Assembly: GCA_949287905.1 (NCBI GenBank)
Contig: CASEHX010000026.1
Location: 62,001-126,000 of the forward strand
DNA length: 64,000 nt
Direction of reading: 5' to 3'
Source of the DNA: an uncultured Olsenella sp.
GTDB taxonomy: Bacteria > Actinomycetota > Coriobacteriia > Coriobacteriales > Atopobiaceae
Each line of letters begins with the position of its first letter. The stretch's first letter is position 1. Shown here piece after piece: positions 9,756 to 19,118 of this stretch. The notes below the pieces were generated by a model that was given only the letters and a program-made list of their open reading frames with translations, made no database searches and was not told where the DNA came from. Position numbers and translations under genes: made by a program.

Positions 9756-10540
9756 TCAAGATCAAGTCTCCAGAACAGATCGAGCAGATGAAGGCCGCCG
9801 GGGCGCTGTCCAAGGCGGCCCTTCGTCGTGCCGGGGCCCTCGTGCGCCCCGGCGCGACGACGATGGAGATCGACCAGGTGGTCGAGGGCTTCATCAGGCT
9901 CCACGGTGCCACGCCCACCTTCAAGGGCTATGGCGGCTTCCCGGGAAGCATCTGTTCCTCCGTGAACGAGCAGATCGTTCACGGCATCCCGTCTCCCTCC
10001 GTGATTCTCCAGGAGGGGGACATCATTTCCATCGACACCGGCGCCACGTATCAGGGCTGGGTCGGCGACAACGCCTGGACCTTCTATGTGGGAACCCCGT
10101 CCGATAGCTGGCGTGCGCTGTGCGAGTGCACGCGTGACTGCCTCAAGGCGGCGATCGAGCAGGCCGTGCCCGGCAACCACCTCGGCGACGTTGGCGCTGC
10201 CGTTCAGGAGCTTGCGGAGAGCAACGGCTACGGCGTCGTCCGCGACTACGTGGGTCACGGCGTCGGTCGCGTCATGCACGAGGACCCGGAGGTCAGGAAC
10301 TACGGAAAGCGCGGGCGCGGAGTCAAGCTCCAGTCCGGCATGGTCATCGCCATCGAGCCGATGATCACGCTTGGCACCTATTCGTGCCACACGCTTTCCA
10401 ACGGCTGGACCGTCGTCACCGACGACGGGCTTCCTGCCGCGCACTACGAGAACACCGTCGCCATCACCGATGACGGCCCGGTGATTCTCACGCAGGACGA
10501 AGAGGGGCCCTGGTGCTCCATGCAGGGCGGCGCGGCCTGA
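9752..10540 (+). CDS. map: Type I methionine aminopeptidase
   Basis: This 262-residue metalloenzyme removes the initiator methionine from nascent proteins. The five metal ligands of the pita-bread fold are visible: aspartates in IDTGA and GDNAW, a histidine in [10 protein letters not shown], and glutamates in IAIEPM and ENTVAI. It overlaps adk by four bases. The C-terminus ends soon after the catalytic core, and there is no obvious SH3 or zinc-finger extension at the N-terminus. Confidence 0.96.
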   Translation: MIKIKSPEQIEQMKAAGALSKAALRRAGALVRPGATTMEIDQVVEGFIRLHGATPTFKGYGGFPGSICSSVNEQIVHGIPSPSVILQEGDIISIDTGATYQGWVGDNAWTFYVGTPSDSWRALCECTRDCLKAAIEQAVPGNHLGDVGAAVQELAESNGYGVVRDYVGHGVGRVMHEDPEVRNYGKRGRGVKLQSGMVIAIEPMITLGTYSCHTLSNGWTVVTDDGLPAAHYENTVAITDDGPVILTQDEEGPWCSMQGGAA

Positions 10541-10652
10541 GCGGTCGCGCAGCCATCATGTGAATGAATCATGCAGCGCACATTGCGCCGCATGGTTTAC
10601 GTGTGTTTTGTGTATGATATTTGGTCGCTGTCGAAGTGGAGAGGGTGCGATT

Positions 10653-10871
10653 TTGAGCAAGCAAGACGCAATCGAGCTGGAGGGCAAGGTCGTCGAGCCC
10701 CTGCCCAACGCAATGTTCAACGTTGAGCTCGAGAACGGAAAGACCATTCTCTGCACCATTTCCGGCAAGATCAGGATGAACTACATCCGCATCCTGCCGG
10801 GCGACCGCGTCGTGGTGGAGATCTCTCCCTACGACCTCACGAGGGGGCGCATCACCTACCGCTACAAGTAG
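10653..10871 (+). CDS. infA: Translation initiation factor IF-1
   Basis: This 72-residue OB-fold protein is IF-1, which blocks the A site during initiation. The TTG start was chosen because the family length is about 72 residues and homology begins at [18 protein letters not shown]; an upstream in-frame start would add a non-homologous tail. The conserved [18 protein letters not shown] and [15 protein letters not shown] segments are present. A GAGAGGG ribosome binding site precedes it. Confidence 0.95.
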   Translation: MSKQDAIELEGKVVEPLPNAMFNVELENGKTILCTISGKIRMNYIRILPGDRVVVEISPYDLTRGRITYRYK

Positions 10872-10961
10872 GGGAGGCGCTCGCTCCGCAGCCTGGGATA
10901 TTCACGCCAGCGGCTGGGCGAGTAGATAGCAACGCAAGCAGCACTACCGGAAGGAAGACGC

Positions 10962-11075
10962 ATGAAGGTACGTCCTTCGGTCAAGAAGATGTGCGACAAG
11001 TGCAAGATCATCCGTCGCCACGGCAAGGTTTACGTCATCTGCGAGAACCCGCGCCACAAGCAGCGTCAGGGCTAA
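10962..11075 (+). CDS. rpmJ: 50S ribosomal protein L36
   Basis: This 37-residue frame reads [19 protein letters not shown] followed by a C-terminal NPRHKQRQG, the zinc-binding form of L36 with cysteines 11, 14 and 27 and histidine 32 as ligands. It follows an AAGGAAG ribosome binding site and lies between infA and rpsM, the standard place for this gene. Confidence 0.96.
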   Translation: MKVRPSVKKMCDKCKIIRRHGKVYVICENPRHKQRQG

Positions 11076-11090
11076 GGAAGGAGCTCCAAG

Positions 11091-11462
11091 TTGGCCCGTA
11101 TTAACGGCGTCGACCTGCCGCGCGAGAAGCGCGTCGAGGTCGGACTCACCTACATCTACGGCATCGGCCAGACCCGCGCCACCAAGATCTGCGCGGAGAC
11201 CGGTGTTGACCCCAGCACCCGCGTCAAGGACCTCTCCGAGGACGACGTCACGAAGATTCGTGACTACATCGACGCGAACTACACCACCGAGGGCGACCTT
11301 CGCCGCGAGGTGCGTCAGAACACCGCCCGCCTGATGGAGATCGGCTGCTACCGCGGCCTCCGTCACCGCAAGGGCCTTCCTGTCCACGGTCAGCGCACCC
11401 ACACCAACGCTCGCACCCGCAAGGGCAAGAAGCGTCAGATCGGTGCCAAGAAGAGGGGCTAG
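11091..11462 (+). CDS. rpsM: 30S ribosomal protein S13
   Basis: This 123-residue protein is S13, a 30S head protein that forms intersubunit bridges. It begins with a TTG start ([19 protein letters not shown]), has the helix-turn helix [11 protein letters not shown], and ends with the basic tail [16 protein letters not shown]. It follows AAGGAAGGAG and opens the alpha part of the cluster. Confidence 0.97.
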   Translation: MARINGVDLPREKRVEVGLTYIYGIGQTRATKICAETGVDPSTRVKDLSEDDVTKIRDYIDANYTTEGDLRREVRQNTARLMEIGCYRGLRHRKGLPVHGQRTHTNARTRKGKKRQIGAKKRG

Positions 11463-11472
11463 GGAGTAGACA

Positions 11473-11874
11473 ATGCCGCAGAAGAAGAACCAGCGCACCA
11501 CCCGCGTGCGCCGCTCCGAGCGCAAGAACATCGCCGTGGGCCAGGCCCACATCAAGAGCACGTTCAACAACACGATCGTCTCGATCACCGACCCCCAGGG
11601 CAACGTGATCTCCTGGCAGTCCGGCGGCACCGTCGGCTTCAAGGGCTCCCGTAAGTCCACGCCGTTCGCCGCCCAGCTCGCCGCTGAGGCTGCTGCCAAG
11701 GCGGCCATGGAGCACGGCCTGCACAAGGTCGCCGTGTTCGTCAAGGGCCCCGGCTCCGGCCGTGAGACCGCCATCCGTTCCCTCCAGGCCGCCGGCCTCG
11801 AGGTTTCGGGCATCCAGGACAAGACCCCCATCGCGCACAACGGTTGCCGTCTGAGCAAGCGTCGCCGCGTGTAG
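11473..11874 (+). CDS. rpsK: 30S ribosomal protein S11
   Basis: This 133-residue protein is S11, a platform protein of the 30S subunit close to the Shine-Dalgarno helix. Conserved features include [19 protein letters not shown], the [16 protein letters not shown] segment and the C-terminal [12 protein letters not shown]. It lies between rpsM and rpsD as in canonical alpha operons. Confidence 0.97.
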   Translation: MPQKKNQRTTRVRRSERKNIAVGQAHIKSTFNNTIVSITDPQGNVISWQSGGTVGFKGSRKSTPFAAQLAAEAAAKAAMEHGLHKVAVFVKGPGSGRETAIRSLQAAGLEVSGIQDKTPIAHNGCRLSKRRRV

Positions 11875-11889
11875 CTAGGAGGAATATCA

Positions 11890-12483
11890 ATGGCTATCGA
11901 TAGGACTCCCGTCCTCAAGAGGTGCCGTCAGCTCGGCATCGACCCCGTTGTGATGGGCATCAACAAGACCTCCCACCGCGAGCCCCGTCGCCGTCGTCGC
12001 CAGGAGAGCGAGTACGGCATGCAGCTCCGCGAGAAGCAGAAGGCCAAGTTCATCTACGGCGTTCTCGAGAAGCAGTTCCGTCACTACTACGTCCTCGCCA
12101 TGAAGCGCGAGGGCATCACCGGTGACAACCTGATGAGCCTGCTCGAGTGCCGTCTTGACAACGTCGTCTTCCGCCTCGGCTTTGCCCGCACCCGCAAGGA
12201 GGCCCGTCAGACCGTCCGTCACGGCCACATCACCGTGAACGGCAAGCGCGTCGACATCCCCTCCTACCAGGTGAAGGCCGGCGACGTCGTTGCCGTCGCC
12301 GAGAAGGCCCGCGACCTTCTCCCCATCAAGGAGGCTCTCATCTCCTCCGAGCACATGGCCGTTCCCGCCTGGCTCGAGGTTGACATCGAGAAGCTCAAGG
12401 GCACCGTCCTCCAGCTCCCCACGCGCGATCAGATCGACCTCGACATTGACGCGCAGCTGATCGTCGAGCTCTACTCCAAGTAA
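11890..12483 (+). CDS. rpsD: 30S ribosomal protein S4
   Basis: This 197-residue protein is S4, a primary 16S binder and often the repressor of the alpha operon. It has the RREsEYGMQLREKQKAKFIYGV-type region and the S4 RNA-binding fold (LDNVVFRLGFARTRKEARQ, VRHGHITVNGKRV). The N-terminal zinc cysteines found in some S4 proteins are absent. The start follows TAGGAGGAAT. Confidence 0.97.
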   Translation: MAIDRTPVLKRCRQLGIDPVVMGINKTSHREPRRRRRQESEYGMQLREKQKAKFIYGVLEKQFRHYYVLAMKREGITGDNLMSLLECRLDNVVFRLGFARTRKEARQTVRHGHITVNGKRVDIPSYQVKAGDVVAVAEKARDLLPIKEALISSEHMAVPAWLEVDIEKLKGTVLQLPTRDQIDLDIDAQLIVELYSK

Positions 12484-12507
12484 GCCCGACCCGATTTGGA
12501 GGTAGCA

Positions 12508-13449
12508 ATGTCCGAATTCATCCGACCCCAGGTGTCGGTCGAGGAGATCAACGAGAACCTTGCCCGCGTGAGCGCCGAGCCGCTCGAGCGCGGCTATGGT
12601 GACACGCTTGGCAACTCCCTGCGTCGCGTGCTGCTGTCGTCGCTCTCCGGCGCCGCCGTGGAGGCCATCCAGATCGATGGCATCCAGCACGAGTTCACCA
12701 CCGTCGAGGGCGTCTACGAGGACGTCACCGACATCGTGCTGAACGTCAAGGGTCTGGTTTTCCGCTCCATGGGCACCGGCGACGAGGCCGAGGCCTCCAT
12801 CTCCATCGACGGTCCCGCCACCGTGACCGGCGGCGACTTCGACATCCCCGCGGAGTTTGAGCTCATCAACCCCGAGCACGTCATCTGCACGCTCGGTGCC
12901 GGCTCCCACCTCACCATGCGCATGCGCATCGGCGTGGGCCGCGGCTATGTCTCCGGCGAGGACAACGAGCGCGAGAACGACCCCATCGGGATCATTCACG
13001 TTGACTCGCTCTATTCGCCGGTCCGTCGCTGCGCCAAGGTCGTCGAGGCCTGCCGCGTCGGCCGTCACACCGACTACGACCGTCTCGTCCTCGAGGTCGA
13101 GACCAACGGCTCCATCACGCCGCTCGATGCCGTCGTCGAGGCCGCCAACATCATCAACCAGCACATGAACGCCTTCATGAGCCTGGCTGAGGAGGACGAG
13201 CCCGTCGAGGACACGTCGATCTTCGCGACTGGTGCCGTGGAGGACAACGTCGAGCTCGACAAGCAGATCGAGGATCTGGACCTCTCCGTCCGTTCCTACA
13301 ACTGCCTCAAGCGCGCCGGCATCCACTCCGTGCGTCAGCTCGTTGAGTTCTCCGAGAACGACCTTCTCAACATCAGAAACTTTGGCGTCAAGTCCATCGA
13401 GGAAGTCAAGGACAAGCTCGAGACCATGGGCCTGTCTCTCAAGGCCTAG
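12508..13449 (+). CDS. rpoA: DNA-directed RNA polymerase alpha subunit
   Basis: This 313-residue protein is RNA polymerase alpha. The N-terminal dimerisation domain has [19 protein letters not shown], and the C-terminal domain has the DNA- and activator-binding helices with [14 protein letters not shown] and [14 protein letters not shown]. The ATG after TTGGAGGTAGCA is chosen; an in-frame GTG-like start 12 bases earlier overlaps the ribosome binding site. It lies between rpsD and rplQ, as expected. Confidence 0.97.
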   Translation: MSEFIRPQVSVEEINENLARVSAEPLERGYGDTLGNSLRRVLLSSLSGAAVEAIQIDGIQHEFTTVEGVYEDVTDIVLNVKGLVFRSMGTGDEAEASISIDGPATVTGGDFDIPAEFELINPEHVICTLGAGSHLTMRMRIGVGRGYVSGEDNERENDPIGIIHVDSLYSPVRRCAKVVEACRVGRHTDYDRLVLEVETNGSITPLDAVVEAANIINQHMNAFMSLAEEDEPVEDTSIFATGAVEDNVELDKQIEDLDLSVRSYNCLKRAGIHSVRQLVEFSENDLLNIRNFGVKSIEEVKDKLETMGLSLKA

Positions 13450-13476
13450 GCGCGCCGGATTTAGGAGTATCGAGAA

Positions 13477-13977
13477 ATGCGACACAACAAGAAGAAGGGC
13501 ATGAAGCTCGGCACCGACGCCAGCCACACCAAGGCTATCAAGAGGAGCCTGGTTCGCGCCCTGTTCGAGAACGACCGCATCAAGACGATCGACGTTCGCG
13601 CCAAGGCCATCCGTGCCGAGGTTGACCACGTCATCACCTGGGCCAAGAAGGGCGACATCGCCAGCCGTCGTCTGGCCATCGCCACCGTGGGCGACAAGGA
13701 CATCGTCCGTGAGGTCTTTGAGAAGGCCGCTCAGGGCATGTGGGCCGACCGCAACGGCGGCTACACTCGCATCATGAAGCTCGGCCCCCGCAAGGGCGAC
13801 GGTGCCGAGATCGTGATCATGGAGCTCGTCACCGAGCCCGTGAAGGCCAAGGCGAAGAAGGCTACCAAGAAGGCCGCCCCCAAGGCTGCCGTCACCAAGG
13901 TCGAGGAGACCAAGGCTGAGGAGCCCGTGGCCGAGGCCGAGGTCGTCGAGGAGACCACCGAGGAGAGCGCCGAGTAG
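13477..13977 (+). CDS. rplQ: 50S ribosomal protein L17 with acidic tail
   Basis: This 166-residue protein is L17, located near the peptide exit tunnel. The core (about residues 1-117) has SHTKAIKRSLVRALFEND and RNGGYTRIMKLGPRKGD. The remaining 45 or so residues are a low-complexity lysine/alanine then glutamate-rich tail, a form common in actinobacterial L17 and probably disordered. A rho-independent terminator follows 30 bases after the stop, ending the ribosomal operon. Confidence 0.96.
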   Translation: MRHNKKKGMKLGTDASHTKAIKRSLVRALFENDRIKTIDVRAKAIRAEVDHVITWAKKGDIASRRLAIATVGDKDIVREVFEKAAQGMWADRNGGYTRIMKLGPRKGDGAEIVIMELVTEPVKAKAKKATKKAAPKAAVTKVEETKAEEPVAEAEVVEETTEESAE

Positions 13978-14007
13978 GCATCTCTTTTCGCCTGTCTAGT
14001 TCTTTTG

Positions 14008-14035
14008 GGCCCCGGCTCTGCCGGGGCCTCTTTCG
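14008..14035 (+). terminator. Intrinsic terminator after rplQ
   Basis: A 9-bp perfect GC-rich stem (GGCCCCGGC at 14008-14016, GCCGGGGCC at 14020-14028) with a 3-base loop is followed by TCTTTCGTCT. It lies between rplQ and the ECF transporter ATPase gene and probably separates ribosomal from transporter transcription, at least partially. Confidence 0.8.
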
Positions 14036-14056
14036 TCTGGCGGGGAGGTGCGAGAC

Positions 14057-15496
14057 GTGATAGAGCTTCGCAATGCGAGCTATTCCTACGACGGGAGCCG
14101 TTTGGTCGTCGACCGCGTCTCGCTCTCGCTCGCCCCGGGGGAGCGCGTGGTGCTGCTCGGCCTCAACGGGTCGGGAAAGTCGACGCTGGGGAGGCTCCTC
14201 AACGGCTCCCTGCGACCCTCGGAGGGGTCGCTTTCCGTCGATGGGGAGTCGCATGACCTCGCGCGTCTCGTGGGATACGTGAGACAGGATCCCCGCAACC
14301 AGATCGTGAGTGCTGTCGTCTCTGACGAGGTTGCCTTTGGCCCGCGCAACTTGGGTCTTTCCCGTGAAGAGGTGCTCGGGCGCGTGGACGAGGCCCTTGC
14401 CGCCTGTGGCATCGAGGGCTTGCGCGAGCGCATGACCTCGGAGCTCTCGGGGGGACAGCAGCAGCTCGTCTCCCTTGCCGGCGTGCTCGCCATGCATCCC
14501 CGATATGTCGTTCTCGACGAGGCGTCCTCGATGCTCGACCGGGGCATGCGCCGTCGCGTTGCCGGGGTCGTCGAGAGTCTCGTCGCTCGGGGCGTGGGAG
14601 TGATCGAGATCGCGCACTCGGCCGAGGCTCTCTCCGGGGCGTCTCGCATCCTGGTCATGGATGAGGGGCGGCTCGTCTGGGAGGGCGAGGAGCTCCCGAC
14701 TGGGCTTGCCGAGCGGCTGTTTGGGCGCCCGGGTCCCGTTCCCACCAGCCAGGGGGCTGCCGACGCCAGCGCGCACTCCCTTGAGGCGCGCTGCGTGACC
14801 CTGGCGTACGACGAGCTCGTCGCCCTCGACGACGTCTCCCTCGCCTCCCGCGGCCTCACCCTGCTCGTGGGTGCCTCTGGTTCGGGCAAGACCACGCTCG
14901 CCAAGGTCATGGCAGGCGTCCTGCGCCCTGATGCGGGAGCGGCCCTTCTCGACGGCTCGGCGGTCCGTGCCGGTAGCGTCGGCCTGGCCTTTCAGCGCAG
15001 CGAGGACCAGCTCTTCTGCGACACGGTCCTCGAGGACATCGCGTTCGGTCCGCGGGCGGCTGGCCTCCCCGACGATGCTGCCCTCGCGTCCGCCCGCGAG
15101 GCGGCCCGAATGCTCGGCGTGGACGAGGGCCTCTTCGAGCGTTCGCCCCTTGCGCTCTCGGGTGGGCAGATGCGTCGCGTTGCTCTGGCGGGCGTTGTTT
15201 CCGGAAGTCCGGCGGCATACGTGCTCGATGAGCCGACGGCGGGGCTCGACGCCCCCTCCCGTCTCCAGCTGCGCACGCTCGTGCGGGGCCTGGTTCACGA
15301 GGGCGCAAGCGTGCTGGTGATCACCCACGACCCCGAGGAGTGGCTGCCCCTTGCGGACAGTGTCGCCTTTCTCCGGGGCGGCCGCGTCACCGCGCTCGTG
15401 CGCGCCCGCGAGGCGGCCGTCCGGCCCGATCTCTATCGCGACGCCGGCCTGGAGCCGCCCCTCATCGTAAGCCCCGCGGAGGTGCGCCATGCGTAG
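14057..15496 (+). CDS. ECF transporter ATPase, fused EcfA1-EcfA2
   Basis: This 479-residue protein contains two ABC ATPase domains in one chain, each complete. The first has Walker A GLNGSGKST and signature LSGGQQQ followed by VVLDEAS; the second has GASGSGKTT, LSGGQMRR and YVLDEPTAG. Together they would be the energising pair of an energy-coupling factor vitamin or metal importer. Usually EcfA1 and EcfA2 are separate genes at this same locus. GTG at 14057 is preferred because the GGGGAGG ribosome binding site overlaps the earlier GTG at 14048. It overlaps ecfT by eight bases. No substrate-binding S subunit is in the window. Confidence 0.92.
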   Translation: MIELRNASYSYDGSRLVVDRVSLSLAPGERVVLLGLNGSGKSTLGRLLNGSLRPSEGSLSVDGESHDLARLVGYVRQDPRNQIVSAVVSDEVAFGPRNLGLSREEVLGRVDEALAACGIEGLRERMTSELSGGQQQLVSLAGVLAMHPRYVVLDEASSMLDRGMRRRVAGVVESLVARGVGVIEIAHSAEALSGASRILVMDEGRLVWEGEELPTGLAERLFGRPGPVPTSQGAADASAHSLEARCVTLAYDELVALDDVSLASRGLTLLVGASGSGKTTLAKVMAGVLRPDAGAALLDGSAVRAGSVGLAFQRSEDQLFCDTVLEDIAFGPRAAGLPDDAALASAREAARMLGVDEGLFERSPLALSGGQMRRVALAGVVSGSPAAYVLDEPTAGLDAPSRLQLRTLVRGLVHEGASVLVITHDPEEWLPLADSVAFLRGGRVTALVRAREAAVRPDLYRDAGLEPPLIVSPAEVRHA

Positions 15497-16247
15497 CGTT
15501 GCGATTCCGGGTGCCTACGTTCCGGGAACCACCCCTGCGCACCGTCTGGATGCCCGGACAAAGCTCGTCCTGCTCTTCGCGGCCACGCTTGCCTCGTTTG
15601 TGGCGAGTGCGCCCTGGGGGCTCGTCGTCGTGGCCGCGGGTCTGATGGTGGCTCTCGCTGTCAGCGGGACCTCTCCCGCCACGGTTCTTCTGGGCCTTCG
15701 CCCGGCAGCGGTGATACTGCTCGTGTCCGTGCTCTCGAATGCCATCGTGCTCGTGGGACAGCCTGGCTTCTCGCCCGAGGGCCTGACGAGGGGAGTCGTG
15801 GTTGTCTGCAGGATAGCCCTCGTGGTCGGCTTTGCCCTGTCCCTCTCGGCCACAACCGCCCCGCCCGCTCTCGCCGACGCCATCGCGGCGCTCCTGGCCC
15901 CGCTCAGGCGACTCGGCGTACCCGTGGGAGGCATCGCCATGTCCTCCTCCATCGCCCTGCGCTTCATCCCGCTCACCGTGGAGGAGGTCGAGCGCATCCG
16001 CTGCGCCCAGCGAGCTCGCGGCGCACGGCTCGACGAGGGCGGTCTCGCGGCGCGCCTGAGGTCCTGGGCCCAGGTTCTGGTTCCGCTCGTGGCGGGACTC
16101 TTCCGTCGCGCGGACGAGCTCTCCCTCGCCATGGTCGATCGCTGCTACACCGGTGACCAGACCTCGCTCATGGGCCCGCTCGCCCCCCGGGACTGGCTCG
16201 CGCTCCTAGGCGGGGTGCTGTGGGCCCTCACGGCGATGCTGCTGTAA
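15489..16247 (+). CDS. ecfT: ECF transporter transmembrane subunit EcfT
   Basis: This 252-residue membrane protein is EcfT, which links the ATPases to S subunits. It has several hydrophobic segments near residues 20-130 and 230-250 and the cytosolic coupling motifs: QRARGARLD (an Ala-Arg-Gly motif) and a second, AMVDRCYTG, which departs from the usual RG form. It overlaps the ATPase gene and precedes truA, the conserved alpha-operon tail in Gram-positive bacteria. The substrate cannot be known without the S subunit. Confidence 0.93.
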   Translation: MRSVAIPGAYVPGTTPAHRLDARTKLVLLFAATLASFVASAPWGLVVVAAGLMVALAVSGTSPATVLLGLRPAAVILLVSVLSNAIVLVGQPGFSPEGLTRGVVVVCRIALVVGFALSLSATTAPPALADAIAALLAPLRRLGVPVGGIAMSSSIALRFIPLTVEEVERIRCAQRARGARLDEGGLAARLRSWAQVLVPLVAGLFRRADELSLAMVDRCYTGDQTSLMGPLAPRDWLALLGGVLWALTAMLL

Positions 16248-16250
16248 TGT

Positions 16251-16311
16251 TGTGACAGTTGCCTACGACCCCTTTGTCACATGTGACAGTTGGCTACGAC
16301 CCCTTTGTCAC
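16251..16311. repeat. Two tandem copies of a 31-bp palindromic repeat
   Basis: Two copies of a unit beginning TGTGACAGTTG and ending CCCTTTGTCAC lie head to tail between ecfT and truA. Each unit begins and ends with GTGACA/TGTCAC and so can form a stem. They may be regulator sites or a dispersed repeat; a TGATACCCT sequence just downstream (16313-16321) could be an extended -10 for truA. Confidence 0.7.
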
Positions 16312-16345
16312 GTGATACCCTAGGGGTCGTCGAAAGGGGGCCTTC

Positions 16346-17140
16346 ATGTCCGAGGGCGGAACGCTCGTCATACGGCTCGGCTATCGCGGCGCGGGCTTCG
16401 CGGGCTTTGCGGAGCAGCCGAGCGTACGGACCGTGGCGGGCGAGCTGCGTCGCGCGCTCGAGACCACGCTGCGCCGTCCGTGCGAGCTCACGTGCGCCGG
16501 GCGCACGGATGCCGGCGTCCATGCGATCGCCCAGTACGTGAGCCTGCCCGTGACCGACGACGAGCTCGCCCTTTCCGGCAGCAGGCTCATGCGCAGCCTC
16601 TGTGCCCTCACGCCCGACGACCTCTCCGTGCAGGCGCTCTTCTGTGCCCCCGCGGGTTTCTCGGCGCGCTTTGACGCGCTCAGCCGCAGCTACCGCTATC
16701 GGATCGCCGCCTCTCAGGCGCGTCCCGTGCTCGCGTGGGACCACAGCTGGTGGTATCGCGGCAGCCTGGACGTGGACGCCATGGCCGAGGCGGCCCGTCC
16801 GCTCATCGGCGAGCACGACTTCAAGAGCTTCTGCAAGGCAAGCTCCGCCGAGGGCAAGCCAACCTGTCGCTACGTGGGACGGCTCGACGTGAGCCGCGTG
16901 ACGGAGGCGGGGGAGGAGCTCGTGGCCATAGACGTCACGGGAAACGCCTTCCTGCACAACATGGTGCGCACGATCGCAGGCTCGCTCGTGGAGGTGGGTC
17001 GAGGTCATCGCCCCACGGACTGGCTTGCCAAGGCCCTCGCCGCGCGGGACCGAGCCGCCGCCGGCCCCTGCGCGCCCGCGAAAGGACTCACCTTCGTCGG
17101 GGTAGAATACCCTGAGCTAACTCTCTCGCCCTGGGAGTGA
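16346..17140 (+). CDS. truA: tRNA pseudouridine(38-40) synthase
   Basis: This 264-residue enzyme makes pseudouridine at positions 38-40 of tRNA anticodon arms. The catalytic aspartate is in GRTDAGVHA (about residue 53), and the DALSRSYRYRI and FLHNMVRTIAGSLVEVG blocks are typical TruA. It follows ecfT, the usual arrangement, though separated by a repeat pair. The length is normal. Confidence 0.96.
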   Translation: MSEGGTLVIRLGYRGAGFAGFAEQPSVRTVAGELRRALETTLRRPCELTCAGRTDAGVHAIAQYVSLPVTDDELALSGSRLMRSLCALTPDDLSVQALFCAPAGFSARFDALSRSYRYRIAASQARPVLAWDHSWWYRGSLDVDAMAEAARPLIGEHDFKSFCKASSAEGKPTCRYVGRLDVSRVTEAGEELVAIDVTGNAFLHNMVRTIAGSLVEVGRGHRPTDWLAKALAARDRAAAGPCAPAKGLTFVGVEYPELTLSPWE

Positions 17141-17174
17141 GTCTCCCGGTGGACGCAGCCTTGGAGGCCTGATC

Positions 17175-18146
17175 TTGGATTTCGTTCTTCATGTCCTGGA
17201 GCACAGCATCCTCGACACGCTCGAGCTGGTGCCGCTGCTCTTTCTCACCTACCTTGCGATGGAGGCCATCGAGCACGTGGCGAGCGACCGGGTGCGCTCG
17301 GCCGTCGAGCGCTCGGGCAAGGCCGGTCCCGTCGTGGGCGCCCTTCTGGGTGCGGTTCCGCAGTGTGGCTTCTCGGCCATGGCGGCAACGCTCTACGCCG
17401 GGCGCGTCGTCACGGTGGGAACGCTCGTCGCCGTGGTGCTCTCCACTTCGGACGAGATGGTCCCGGTGTTTCTCGCGCATCAGGAGCCCCTGGGTCGCCT
17501 TCTTGCCATCATGGGCGTCAAGGTGGCCGTTGGCGCCGTGGTGGGCCTCGTCGTCGATGCCGTGCTTCGGGCGCGCCATCGCGCGGGAGACGGCCACCTC
17601 CATATTCACGAGCTCTGCGAGCGCGAGCACTGCCACTGCGACGAGCATGAGGCTCTCGTTCACGACTCCGCGGACGAACGCAATCACGTCGGCAACGCGG
17701 ACGGCCACGTCCATGCCCACGGTCACGATCATGCCGGCGGCCACGCCCGCTGGGCGATCGTCCGCTCTGCGCTCATCCACACCGTTCAGGTGACCTTCTT
17801 CATCCTCGTGGTGACGTTTGCCTTTGGCCTGCTCATCGAATACATCGGCCAGGACGCCCTCGGTGCGCTTCTTGCCAACCATCCCGTCAGGGCAACGTTC
17901 GTCGCCGCCCTGGTGGGGCTCGTCCCCAACTGCGGGGCGAGCGTCGCCATCACCGAGCTCTATCTCGACGGCGTCCTTGCGGCGGGGCCCATGCTCGCGG
18001 GGCTGCTCGCCTCTGGTGGCGTGGGCCTGCTCGTGCTCTGGCGCACCAACGCGGGGGCCGGGCAGAATGCCGTCGTCACGGCGTTCGTCTATGTCGTCGC
18101 GGTCGTCGCGGGCCTTGCGGTGGGCGCATTGGGTATTCTGTTCTAA
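17175..18146 (+). CDS. Putative heavy-metal exporter (ArsP_2-like membrane protein)
   Basis: This 323-residue protein has about ten hydrophobic segments in two halves, each with a short conserved motif at a helix end (GAVPQCGFSAMAAT and GLVPNCGASVAITE). That layout fits the putative arsenic or manganese efflux family PF11449 (ArsP_2). A central cytosolic or external loop, residues about 140-200, is rich in histidine and cysteine (HIHELCEREHCHCDEH, HVHAHGHDHAGGH) and probably binds metal. The TTG start follows TTGGAGG. The metal is not determinable; a zinc, manganese or arsenite role is inference. Confidence 0.75.
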   Translation: MDFVLHVLEHSILDTLELVPLLFLTYLAMEAIEHVASDRVRSAVERSGKAGPVVGALLGAVPQCGFSAMAATLYAGRVVTVGTLVAVVLSTSDEMVPVFLAHQEPLGRLLAIMGVKVAVGAVVGLVVDAVLRARHRAGDGHLHIHELCEREHCHCDEHEALVHDSADERNHVGNADGHVHAHGHDHAGGHARWAIVRSALIHTVQVTFFILVVTFAFGLLIEYIGQDALGALLANHPVRATFVAALVGLVPNCGASVAITELYLDGVLAAGPMLAGLLASGGVGLLVLWRTNAGAGQNAVVTAFVYVVAVVAGLAVGALGILF

Positions 18147-18206
18147 AGGGCGGCCTGGCCGTGGGGCCGGGCTCTGCGAGTCTTGACGAGAAGGGCGGGG
18201 GCTCCG

Positions 18207-18992
18207 ATGGCGAGGAAGCGAGAGATGTTCGAGCGCACGGACGTGCCCGAGCCGAGCCCTCTTCGCAGCGTCGTGGGCGCCGTGATTGCCGTGGCTGCCG
18301 TGGCCGCGGCGATAGCGGTCACGTTCTTCGCCTGGAACCGGGCCAATCTGGAGAGCCACCTCGGGGACGGCGAGCTTGCGGGCGCGCTCAGCGACCTCTC
18401 CCAGTACGGCGTCGCCTCTCCTCCCGCCGGTCGCTCCAACACGGGGGACACGGTGCTCTGCTCGCTCCTGCTCACCGCGAGTGGCCTCGACTCCCCGGGA
18501 GCTACGCTCGAGGGGGCGCACATCCTGGCCATCAACTCGACCAAGGGCACGGCGACGCTCGTCAGCCTGCCCGTGGACCTTGCGCTCACCGTTGACGGAG
18601 ACCCCACCACGCTCTCGGAGCTCTTCTCGGAGCAGGGGCATGCCGCGTGTGTGGTCCCGCTCGGACGTGCCGCAGGGCTGCGCCTCTCGAGCGGCGTCAT
18701 CGTCTCGACGGGGGACGTGCTGGAGGAGGCCGCCCGGTTGGCCGGTTCCGACGCTGGCGAGCTGCTCGACTCCGCGGCGGACCTCGTCTCCAGAATCAGG
18801 ACCAATCTCAGCCCGGCGGGCCTTCTCGAGTTTGCCGAGCAGCTGTCGCAGGTTGATCTGGGCAGCATCTCTGCCGTCGACGCGCCGCTCAAGGCGGAGA
18901 GCGTGACGGACGAGGAGGGCAACGTCTCGGCCACCGGCCGACAGATCATCGACGAGGGCGAACTCGGCGTGATGATCGGCCTCTTCGCCTAG
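18207..18992 (+). CDS. Single-pass membrane protein, degenerate LCP-like
   Basis: This 261-residue protein has a basic N-terminus and one membrane segment at about residues 20-45, then an extracytoplasmic part. The segment ILAINSTKGTATLVSLPVDLAL resembles the strand that in LytR-CpsA-Psr ligases carries the catalytic arginine (typically SIPRD), but here reads SLPVD, so the arginine is missing. It is shorter than true LCP proteins and lacks other LCP motifs. It may be a diverged scaffold or regulator of wall polymers. No other family is recognised. Confidence 0.6.
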   Translation: MARKREMFERTDVPEPSPLRSVVGAVIAVAAVAAAIAVTFFAWNRANLESHLGDGELAGALSDLSQYGVASPPAGRSNTGDTVLCSLLLTASGLDSPGATLEGAHILAINSTKGTATLVSLPVDLALTVDGDPTTLSELFSEQGHAACVVPLGRAAGLRLSSGVIVSTGDVLEEAARLAGSDAGELLDSAADLVSRIRTNLSPAGLLEFAEQLSQVDLGSISAVDAPLKAESVTDEEGNVSATGRQIIDEGELGVMIGLFA

Positions 18993-19118
18993 GGACTCTC
19001 GCATCGAGCCGTGATTCCAAAGCCAACTCTGTCGTTTTTCTGCGGGGCCTCCGAGGCTCGCTCCCGCTGATACCCTAGAGGTGTCAATTGCGCGATACCT
19101 CTGGAGGGGGACATCACG

